Of a DNA stretch of 64,000 nt, positions 57,514 to 64,000 are shown piece by piece; position 1 is the stretch's first letter, and the number at the start of each line of letters is the position of its first letter. Source of the DNA: Vibrio neptunius. GTDB lineage: Bacteria; Pseudomonadota; Gammaproteobacteria; Enterobacterales; Vibrionaceae. The translations under genes were made by a program, and so were the position numbers. The stretch lies in the NCBI GenBank assembly GCA_019339365.1, contig CP079859.1:1426001-1490000 (forward strand), given 5' to 3'. The notes beneath the pieces are model-generated. The model was not told the origin of the DNA, ran no database searches, and saw only the letters and a list, made by a program, of their open reading frames with translations.

Positions 57514-57542
57514 AAAAAAGAGAGCCGAAGCTCTCTTTTTTT
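57514..57542 (-). terminator. Terminator after tRNA-Pro
   Basis: AAAAAGAGAGCCGAAGCTCTCTTTTT hairpin with T runs on both sides, just beyond the tRNA 3' end. It also lies downstream of the convergent kinase gene. Confidence 0.85.
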
Positions 57543-57550
57543 AGGTGTAA

Positions 57551-57627
57551 TGGTCGGACTGACAAGATTTGAACTTGCGACCCCCGACACCCCATGACGG
57601 TGCGCTACCAAGCTGCGCTACAGTCCG
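57551..57627 (-). tRNA. tRNA-Pro (GGG)
   Basis: A 77-base tRNA on the reverse strand: acceptor CGGACTG pairs with CAGTCCG, discriminator A, CCA encoded. The anticodon arm region CACCGTCATGGGGTGTCGG is identical to that of E. coli proL, giving anticodon GGG. The D-arm AGCGCAGCTTGGTAGCGC is also typical of tRNA-Pro. Confidence 0.95.
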
Positions 57628-57680
57628 ATGGCGATAATCTACCCTTAATTCATGAGCAGGTCAATCACTAAGAGTATGAT

Positions 57681-59486
57681 TTAGTTACTTTTTACATAAA
57701 AACGCTGCAGCTCTGTTAGACCCTGCATTAAAACTGGTAATGTTGGGTTTTCGTCGTGTAGGCGTTGGTAGCTACTGTCATACAATTTATAGTTACCAAA
57801 CTTATCGATCACTGTGGTGTTCTTGTTGGTGATCAGCGCCAATTCTCTTGTACCACCGGCAAGAATCCACTTTCTCGAGCGTTCATCAAATAAGTTCTGA
57901 CCGCTGCTGAAATCTGATGGGTTAGAGGAGACCCCCAGTAGGTCCTGAAGCAGTGTGACCGATAAATCGAGGTGACTGGTACGGTGATCGTATTGACCAG
58001 CCACTTTGCCTGGCCAATGTATGATCATTGGCACTGCAAGTTGGTACTGGCTGTAATTACTGTTTGAACCCCAGCTATTGGTCTTAGTTTCGTTGAACTC
58101 GGTGCCGTGATTGGATGTGATAACAATAACGGTTGAGTCACTAATGCCTAATTCTTTAATCTTCTCATAAAGCACACCCAATTCTTCATCGGCGTTGTTA
58201 ACCGACGTGTGGTAGCCTTGTATCAAGGTTTGCAATGTGGACTTGTTGTTCCCTGAGTCGTCATAGGCACTAAAGTTATCAACCGTCGTCAGCTCAATAA
58301 AACTAAACCAAGGTTGCTGCTTTTGCTGAGAGACCCATGTTGCCCAAGCATTAATAGCTTGAGTATCGGGCGAGGTACTGTCATTGAAAGCAATACCAGT
58401 AAAATTCAAACCACGGAATACGGTCTCACCGTATAGGTTATCGTCAAAGTTGTCCCCACTGAACAAACCAAAGTTGTAATCCTTATCCAATAGAGTATCA
58501 AGCAAAATAGGTCGAGAACCTTGGGTTTTAATGCTACTGACATAACTACTTGGCAAACCGTAAAACAGGCCAAAGACACCGAAGGTATCGTTGCTTGAGC
58601 TGTAGTGGTTAACAAAGTTCAGGTTCTGTGAGGCAAACTCTGATGTGTTTGGCATAAGCTCATTTGTCAGCACATCGCCGCGTAGGTTATTAACACTGAC
58701 TACCAATATATTCAGTGGATTGGCACGACGGTTAAACTCAAGCTTTTCAAGCGGGTAGCGGACCAAATGTGCGTTAGCCTCACTTTCTTTTAGGCGCTGA
58801 AGATACTCTTCTCTGTCAAGCAAACCGTGACGTTCCATAAAGGACTTCGCGGTCATAGGATAGGAAAGCGGAAAGTTGGCCTTCTGAGCAGTAATTGGAT
58901 TATAGAAATAGGCATCAGCCCAGACGTAAACGAGATGACTGGTAATAAAACTGATAAAGAATAATGCTGCAATCGGGCGACCGACATGTTTGTGCGAAAG
59001 CCGACGTTGTTTGCGCCATACCCACTCAGATAAAGCAAGCTGTAGCAAAAAAATTAAAGGTAGAACGACAAATAAATGTTGCAAATCAATACTGATCGTA
59101 CTGCCTTCATCATTAAATAGCACCTCCCAGACGACGGGAGTAAGGTGAAGGTTAATCTTCTGATAGGCTTGAGTATCAATCAGTAGCACCGTCAAACCGA
59201 CGGTAGCAAAACAAACCGCCACTAAGCGAAATAGCTTACGCGACGGTATCAGGAAGGTAAGCGGAAACAGAACCAGTAAATAAAGTGCAAAAACGAGGAA
59301 ACCGAAATGCCCTACCCAAGAAATGGCCAGATAGAATTGTCCTAAAAGGGTGTCGGGCCAAGGGGACTGAGTGATATAACGGGTGCCAATTAACATGGCC
59401 GCTATGATGTTGAAAAAGGCAAACCAGTGCCCCCAACCCACTAAACGCGATACGCGCTCGCCGTATGTATTTCCGTTATCTACCAT
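57681..59486 (-). CDS. yejM: Inner-membrane sulfatase-like protein YejM (PbgA/LapC)
   Basis: A 601-residue protein with five N-terminal membrane segments (WFAFFNIIAAMLIGTRY and onward) and a periplasmic sulfatase-fold domain (LNILVVSVNNLRGDVLTNELMPN, VIVITSNHGTEFNETK). YejM monitors LPS in the inner membrane and limits LpxC turnover. The metal-site residues of true sulfatases are largely altered, as known for this family. It follows yejL in the same direction. Confidence 0.95.
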   Translation of the reverse strand: MVDNGNTYGERVSRLVGWGHWFAFFNIIAAMLIGTRYITQSPWPDTLLGQFYLAISWVGHFGFLVFALYLLVLFPLTFLIPSRKLFRLVAVCFATVGLTVLLIDTQAYQKINLHLTPVVWEVLFNDEGSTISIDLQHLFVVLPLIFLLQLALSEWVWRKQRRLSHKHVGRPIAALFFISFITSHLVYVWADAYFYNPITAQKANFPLSYPMTAKSFMERHGLLDREEYLQRLKESEANAHLVRYPLEKLEFNRRANPLNILVVSVNNLRGDVLTNELMPNTSEFASQNLNFVNHYSSSNDTFGVFGLFYGLPSSYVSSIKTQGSRPILLDTLLDKDYNFGLFSGDNFDDNLYGETVFRGLNFTGIAFNDSTSPDTQAINAWATWVSQQKQQPWFSFIELTTVDNFSAYDDSGNNKSTLQTLIQGYHTSVNNADEELGVLYEKIKELGISDSTVIVITSNHGTEFNETKTNSWGSNSNYSQYQLAVPMIIHWPGKVAGQYDHRTSHLDLSVTLLQDLLGVSSNPSDFSSGQNLFDERSRKWILAGGTRELALITNKNTTVIDKFGNYKLYDSSYQRLHDENPTLPVLMQGLTELQRFYVKSN

Positions 59487-59513
59487 GTACTGTTCTATTG
59501 TCCGTTTATTTTT

Positions 59514-59738
59514 CTAGTGAGTGTTTTCTTCAATAGAAGACAACAGTGCCTGTGCAAATTTTTCAGCAAGTGCTTTGCGTTGTGAAGCATTAACGTTGTG
59601 ATTTAAGACATTGGTAGCGATATTTCCCGCAATCATCAAAGACAATTCCGGACCCGCACCGTGTTTGTCTAACACTGCAGCTACTTCTGACAGAATCGCT
59701 TCAACTTTGTCGTCGCTGTATTTAGATGTTATCGGCAT
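59514..59738 (-). CDS. yejL: YejL family protein
   Basis: A 74-residue small helical protein of the YejL (DUF1414) family, starting [19 protein letters not shown]. It is 27 bases before yejM and divergent from yejK, the order found in E. coli and vibrios. The function is not known. Confidence 0.93.
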   Translation of the reverse strand: MPITSKYSDDKVEAILSEVAAVLDKHGAGPELSLMIAGNIATNVLNHNVNASQRKALAEKFAQALLSSIEENTH

Positions 59739-59823
59739 AAAGACTCTAATGGTGATAGTAAAGCGGCTTATGATAACCTACAATGCCCCGCAACTGAAAC
59801 CTACACGACGATAAAAATTCATC

Positions 59824-60825
59824 ATGAGTCTTCATCTTTCAAACGTTATATTACATCAACTGCGTAAAAACGATTCTGACGAACTTGTTGTTAACTTTCG
59901 AGCCGATTCCCTTGAAAATGATGCATCGACGGAAAACCTAGTCGCAGAGCTGCACCGTGTTTTTAATTCCAAAGCAGGCAAAGGGTTTGGTTGTTTCAAG
60001 TCTGACAGTGAATTCCAAAACTGGTTGCATGAACTTCGTAAAGGTGAGAGAAACTTCTATGATTTCTCACAAAAAAGTGCAAATCGTCTGAAAGATGAGT
60101 TGAGTAAGTACCCCTTTGCTGATGAAGGTATTCTGGTGATTGCAGAATATCAGTCTCTGGCGACAGATTACCTTTTTGTTGCCATCATTCCATCCAATGA
60201 AAGTCTAAAAGTGACAGAAGGTCTCGAAATTAGTGCGACTGATTATCTTGACCTGAGTAAAATGGATATTGCTGCACGTATTGATCTGACCAGTTATGAG
60301 ACAGATAAAGAGTCAAATCGCTACCTCGCCTACATCAAAGGTCGAGTAGGGCGTAAAGTGGCAGACTTTTTCCTTGATTTTTTACAGGCTGAGGTCGGGT
60401 TGGATACCAAGCAACAGAACCAAGTTTTGATGCAGGCGGTTGAAGATTTTTGTGCAGATTCTAAATTAGAGAAAGACGAAGCGATCAGTTATAAAAAACA
60501 GGTGGCGGACTACTGCAACGAACAAATCAAAAGTGGTGATGAAGTTCAGATTCGTGAGCTGTCGGGAGAGTTACCTCCTTCTCATGATGGTACCAGCTTC
60601 TTTGATTACACTCACGAGCAAGGTTACGAACTGGAAGAAAGCTTCCCCGGTGACAGAACGGCCGTGCGCAAACTGACTAAATATGTTGGTGCAGGCGGTG
60701 GTTTAACGATTAACTTCGATAGTTTGTTGCTTGGCGAGCGTATTTTTTATGATCCAGAAACCGATACATTGACCATCAAAGGCACCCCACCAAACCTGCG
60801 TGATCAACTGACCCGTAACCGCTAA
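59824..60825 (+). CDS. yejK: Nucleoid-associated protein YejK (NdpA)
   Basis: A 333-residue NdpA-family protein. Typical parts: IDLTSYETDKESNRYLAYIKGRVGRKVADFF and the C-terminal AVRKLTKYVGAGGGLTINFDSLLLGERIFYD. It is found on bacterial nucleoids and may modulate topoisomerases; the exact role is unclear. Divergent from yejL. Confidence 0.95.
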   Translation: MSLHLSNVILHQLRKNDSDELVVNFRADSLENDASTENLVAELHRVFNSKAGKGFGCFKSDSEFQNWLHELRKGERNFYDFSQKSANRLKDELSKYPFADEGILVIAEYQSLATDYLFVAIIPSNESLKVTEGLEISATDYLDLSKMDIAARIDLTSYETDKESNRYLAYIKGRVGRKVADFFLDFLQAEVGLDTKQQNQVLMQAVEDFCADSKLEKDEAISYKKQVADYCNEQIKSGDEVQIRELSGELPPSHDGTSFFDYTHEQGYELEESFPGDRTAVRKLTKYVGAGGGLTINFDSLLLGERIFYDPETDTLTIKGTPPNLRDQLTRNR

Positions 60826-60858
60826 TTCCTCATTAAATCAGGACTAAGTCGAAGAAAT

Positions 60859-62166
60859 ATGCACTTAGTCCTACTTTTCTCAAGCTTTGCGTATATGCTT
60901 GTAATCATGGCATTTATTCAAAGACGGCATGACATGGATCGCAAAGCGCTCAAGCTGAGTTGGCTGATTATTGTTGTCTGGGTGATAGGGATGACCGTAC
61001 TGTCCTTCAGTTATCGCTCAAACGTAATGACAATGAGTCAGGTTGGAGAACTGAGCAATAGCATAGATGAACTTAAGTATTCCTTGTTTCGGGAACCAGC
61101 CTACCGGGCCGAGTTGACGGATGGTCAGTCTCTCAACTTGCAACTTATCTACGCGCTTCGGCTCCAGATTGAAGCGACTTATGAGCAGAGTTGGCTAACG
61201 CCAGATGTTAACCAACTTCTCTATATCACCGATCGATTTATAGAGCAGACCAAAATCTTTCTCGATAACGAACTTGCTTTGATTTCGTTGGTGGATCAAG
61301 CGCAGTTTACTCGCGCGAAATATCAAGATAATAATGAGTTGAGATCTCACTATTACCATTTGAGTGCGAATGTGTTGGAGGCTTTGTTTAGCTCGAATAA
61401 ATCCAACCCTCAGGTGTTCCGTGAGCTTGACCAATTGTACGTGGAATCGGAATCGCTGCCCGCATTGCAAAAGCAAGACCTTCAGCAATTGTTGTCAAAA
61501 ACGTCCGCGGTATTGGGTAGCTATGCACAAGGGAGTTATGTCATCGAGAAAATGATGACCCATTCCATTCATAAGCAAATCAATGTGGTAGAGACGCAAT
61601 ACCATTTACAGCAGCGTAACCTGGTCATCAGCGGTGTTGTATATAGTGGGATATGTCTGCTGGCGATGATACTGATTATTTCTCGATTTACAGGAGTCCA
61701 ACGTATGGTTGAACGTTCAGAAAAAGTGGAAGATAACTCTCAGAAAGAGGTTCAATCTATCGTTGAAACAACCCAAGAGTCCACTTCTATAGTGACTGCC
61801 GCCGCTGCATTGGATGATGGTCCAGAAATTGACTTGGACGGCATGCTTGATTCATTGGGTAATGACTACGAATCTGTGTGTATGTTGCTAGAGGTATTTG
61901 TCGACGACCATACGGGGGACGCTGAGCGAATCGCTCAATTGCTCAACGATGCTCCTGAAGAAGCGTTGCGCAAAGCTCACAGCCTTAAAGGGGTCGGTGG
62001 AAATTTAGGGGCCTTAAAACTTCGTGAGGCAGCAGGCAAGGTCGAGCAGGCAATTAAAGATGACATTGGTTCGGTTTCAGGATTGTTGGAAGAGCTTAAA
62101 GCTCGCTTAGATAAAGCTATTCTAGAGGCACAAACGTTTCTTAATGAACAAGATCCCAATGGCTGA
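60859..62166 (+). CDS. Membrane-anchored orphan HPt-domain protein
   Basis: A 435-residue protein with membrane helices near the start (HLVLLFSSFAYMLVIMAFI, SWLIIVVWVIGMTVLSF) and near residue 260 (VISGVVYSGICLLAMILII). Between them is a helical periplasmic-type region, and after them a cytoplasmic HPt domain with the phospho-His in ALRKAHSLKGVGGNLGA. No kinase or receiver is fused. It could feed phosphate to or from a relay elsewhere. Its end overlaps the convergent methyltransferase gene by 45 bases. Confidence 0.85.
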   Translation: MHLVLLFSSFAYMLVIMAFIQRRHDMDRKALKLSWLIIVVWVIGMTVLSFSYRSNVMTMSQVGELSNSIDELKYSLFREPAYRAELTDGQSLNLQLIYALRLQIEATYEQSWLTPDVNQLLYITDRFIEQTKIFLDNELALISLVDQAQFTRAKYQDNNELRSHYYHLSANVLEALFSSNKSNPQVFRELDQLYVESESLPALQKQDLQQLLSKTSAVLGSYAQGSYVIEKMMTHSIHKQINVVETQYHLQQRNLVISGVVYSGICLLAMILIISRFTGVQRMVERSEKVEDNSQKEVQSIVETTQESTSIVTAAAALDDGPEIDLDGMLDSLGNDYESVCMLLEVFVDDHTGDAERIAQLLNDAPEEALRKAHSLKGVGGNLGALKLREAAGKVEQAIKDDIGSVSGLLEELKARLDKAILEAQTFLNEQDPNG

Positions 62167-62826
62167 TTTATTCAAAGACCAAATTAGCCAATCTCTTAAA
62201 GAGAGTTCATAGTGCTCTCTTTTATGTTTTTTTAGCACCAGAGTAAAGTCAGCGTCAGAGTAATCGTCAATCAAGGTGACGTTAGGTGTCACTGTCTGGC
62301 AAAACGCTAACACTTCTTGTTTGTTGTACGCTTGCAATATCGTTTGATCAGGAAAAGCTTCGATATTAAGAAGATTGAATACAGTGACCTCTCTGCATGC
62401 AGAAAACATACGCGTGATCATTTCTGTTAGATAGTCTGGGTTTTTCGTCCGGTAACTCAATGAACCACTGGCGACGACGATGTCCATTTTCGGTAAGTTT
62501 GCTTGGCTGATATCGGTAAATTTGAATCGGCATTGTGAGGAGCCTATCCGTTTTCTGGCTTGGCGAAGAAAAGGCCAGTGTTGATCGAGACCGAGATAGA
62601 AGCCAGGACATTGATTGTCTGACAGGTAGTCATACAACTCGCCCAGCCCGCATCCGAGATCCAATACTCGCTTTCCCTGGAACTCTACATTATTGGCTAT
62701 GGCTTTAAAGCGCACTTGTTGCTCTTCATGGCTGGACCAGCCTTGCACCTTATGATTCAACCCTTTCCAGCGTCGTACCTTTTCTTTGTGGAACAGATAG
62801 ATTTTCAAGCGATCGACTAGGTGCAT
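62122..62826 (-). CDS. Class I SAM-dependent methyltransferase
   Basis: A 234-residue methyltransferase with motif I VLDLGCGLGELYDYL, an acidic residue after the second strand (LGLDQHWPFL) and MDIVVASGSLSY as motif II. The substrate is unknown. ATG at 62826 (MHLVDRLKIYL) is preferred to a TTG 12 bases upstream. Convergent with the HPt gene. Confidence 0.86.
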   Translation of the reverse strand: MHLVDRLKIYLFHKEKVRRWKGLNHKVQGWSSHEEQQVRFKAIANNVEFQGKRVLDLGCGLGELYDYLSDNQCPGFYLGLDQHWPFLRQARKRIGSSQCRFKFTDISQANLPKMDIVVASGSLSYRTKNPDYLTEMITRMFSACREVTVFNLLNIEAFPDQTILQAYNKQEVLAFCQTVTPNVTLIDDYSDADFTLVLKKHKREHYELSLRDWLIWSLNKSAIGILFIKKRLCL

Positions 62827-62939
62827 AGTGGTTCTCAAACAAAGAGTGATAGCCTCAGACTACCTAATTTCACTGTCGGCACAAGGGAGTATTTCCCCTG
62901 CTTTTCTTCCCACTGAATAAAATTAAATCTAAAAAGTAC

Positions 62940-62970
62940 TTTACCTCAAGCTAACTTGAGGAATTAGAGT
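62940..62970 (+). promoter_or_regulatory. SoxR-type promoter
   Basis: TTTACC (-35), 19 bases, then TAGAGT (-10), with CCTCAAG-CTAA-CTTGAGG spanning the -35/spacer. Except one base the spacer equals that of the E. coli soxS promoter, the classic SoxR target. It predicts activation by redox-cycling compounds through SoxR. Confidence 0.88.
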
Positions 62971-63044
62971 GACACGAGTGAAGATAAGATTAAGCCGTAA
63001 TACGCTGATCTTTATACTTATTATCTACTCAAAAGGACTGTACT

Positions 63045-63473
63045 ATGAAAGGCTATGTTGAGCATGCAAACATTGGTGTTGTTGATCCAAATAAAACAGT
63101 GGAATTTTTGACCACAGCTTTACCTGGGTGGCGGATCCGTGGGGGAGGAGAATACATCAACGGCCAAGGTGAAAGGATTCAGTGGTGTCACGTTGGCGAT
63201 GAAAACTCCTATATTGCACTTTCGTCGACGGGGAAGGGGGAAGCACCGGACTGGCAAACGCGATATACAGGGGTAAAGCATGTTGGAATTGTGGTGACAG
63301 ATCTGGAAGCGATGGAAGCAAGATTGGCTAAGCAAGGCTACTACGTCGATCATCGAGGTGATGAACATCCTTATCGAAAGAACGCTTATTATATCGATGA
63401 TCATAACCTCCAGTTTGAGTTTATTGAGTACTTCTCGCAGCAACCCGAACAGAAGAATGATTACTGGTTATAG
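63045..63473 (+). CDS. VOC-fold (glyoxalase-type) protein under SoxR-type promoter
   Basis: A 142-residue VOC-superfamily protein made of two beta-alpha-beta-beta-beta units: VEHANIGVVDPNKTVEFLT...GWRIRGGGEY, and VKHVGIVVTDLEAMEARL...DDHNLQFEFIEYF. Metal-site candidates are His7, His92-type and the C-terminal Glu in FEFIEY. Family members include glyoxalases and antibiotic or quinone-resistance proteins. The SoxR-type promoter implies a role against redox-active compounds. Single gene with a terminator. Confidence 0.88.
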   Translation: MKGYVEHANIGVVDPNKTVEFLTTALPGWRIRGGGEYINGQGERIQWCHVGDENSYIALSSTGKGEAPDWQTRYTGVKHVGIVVTDLEAMEARLAKQGYYVDHRGDEHPYRKNAYYIDDHNLQFEFIEYFSQQPEQKNDYWL

Positions 63474-63477
63474 AGTG

Positions 63478-63505
63478 AAAAAAGCGCCGGTATGGCGCTT
63501 TTTTT
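63478..63505. terminator. Bidirectional terminator
   Basis: AAAAGCGCC-GGTA-TGGCGCTTTT hairpin with T runs both ways, shared by the convergent VOC and nhaC genes. Confidence 0.88.
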
Positions 63506-63517
63506 GTTAGTGGTGTA

Positions 63518-64000
63518 TTAAGCGGTTTGCTTGCTTAACTCTGGCGTCTCTTCCGTGCTGTCTGTGCCCGTGGGTTCGCACTTGTCGACAAACCAACCCA
63601 TGTACGAGGTAATAATCGTTACCAAAATACACACAAAACTTAGCCACATAAACGGTGCGTATGACAATGTGGCAACACCTAAGATACTTGCCATGTAGAT
63701 ACCATTATCACTCCACGGAACCATGCCTGATGTCAACGTACCGCCGAATTCAGCATTTCGTGACAGATTCTTACGCTTGTAGCCAAGGCGATCGTAGTTT
63801 TTCGCACAGATCTTGGGTGTGAGGATAAGGGACACATACATGGCTGAGCCAAATACGTTGCCTAGGAAAGCGGTACCGATAGTACTGGTTGCTAGCGAGC
63901 CAGGGCTCTGTACGCGACGTTCAAACAGTTTGGCGATGGTTTCCAGTACGCCGACTTTATCCAATAGACCACCAAAGCCGAGGCCAAAGACGATCACGGC
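63518..64000 (-). CDS. nhaC: Na+/H+ antiporter NhaC (C-terminal part)
   Basis: About 160 C-terminal residues of a membrane antiporter; the frame is open to the window edge. It matches NhaC in VSLILTPKICAKNYDRLGYKRKNLSRN, GGTLTSGMVPWSDNGIYMASILGV and the final membrane helix. NhaC exports Na+ in exchange for H+, common in marine vibrios. The start lies outside the window. Confidence 0.9.
   Translation of the reverse strand, partial: AVIVFGLGFGGLLDKVGVLETIAKLFERRVQSPGSLATSTIGTAFLGNVFGSAMYVSLILTPKICAKNYDRLGYKRKNLSRNAEFGGTLTSGMVPWSDNGIYMASILGVATLSYAPFMWLSFVCILVTIITSYMGWFVDKCEPTGTDSTEETPELSKQTA

Overview
The window is chromosomal DNA of a marine Vibrio. The evidence is a luxO-luxU pair with a divergent Qrr1 quorum-sensing RNA, and many Vibrionaceae-type core genes in a familiar order (uvrB, luxO/luxU, yvcK, moaABCDE, zntA, udp, metG, apbC, udk, asmA). 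The species cannot be fixed from the sequence alone.

Layout. 1-2340: a Fur-box-preceded partial gene, a cysteine-rich AraC regulator, and a tRNA-Asn followed by a three-unit tandem array built from its own 3' end. 2340-7800: SOS-type uvrB with DnaA-box-like sites upstream, qrr1 with a sigma-54 promoter and LuxO site, luxO, luxU and yvcK. 7900-13330: a Moco-type leader and moaABCDE, an NrtS-like nitrate/nitrite carrier, a CBS protein and a MATE exporter. 13320-16770: ZntR-type promoter and zntA, then udp with a CRP-like site. 16800-20980: a conserved membrane-anchored protein and a two-gene transglutaminase-like/membrane-protein operon bounded by two copies of one terminator. 20998-30700: metG, apbC, udk, asmA, btuR and a translationally coupled folX-folE-folM operon behind folK. 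31170-42550: LMW phosphatase, SDRs, sodB/grxD, topB, an AraC/PEBP pair, an HDAC-like/Nudix pair, and an SbtA-type bicarbonate transporter opposite a LysR gene. 42590-49420: a 1437-residue VasX-like putative type VI secretion effector followed by three mosaic paralogues that look like immunity genes. 49950-57630: tRNA-Ser, a TAXI-TRAP transporter with a sigma-54 promoter, its probable DctB/DctD-type two-component system, and tRNA-Pro. 57680-64000: yejM, yejL, yejK, an orphan membrane HPt protein, a methyltransferase, a SoxR-type promoter driving a VOC-fold gene, and the C-terminal part of nhaC.

How the parts work together. LuxU passes phosphate to LuxO, which with sigma-54 activates qrr1. The moa genes make the pterin part of molybdenum cofactor, next to a probable nitrate carrier. 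folX/folE/folM are the set for tetrahydromonapterin. The TRAP genes, the sigma-54 promoter, an upstream inverted repeat and the two-component genes form one self-contained uptake and control module.

A caution on quality: five genes (moaE, the MATE gene, zntA, the LysR gene and the DctB-like kinase) are each broken by one base in a homopolymer run. The shared pattern points to sequencing error rather than gene decay. They are annotated here as single genes across the break.
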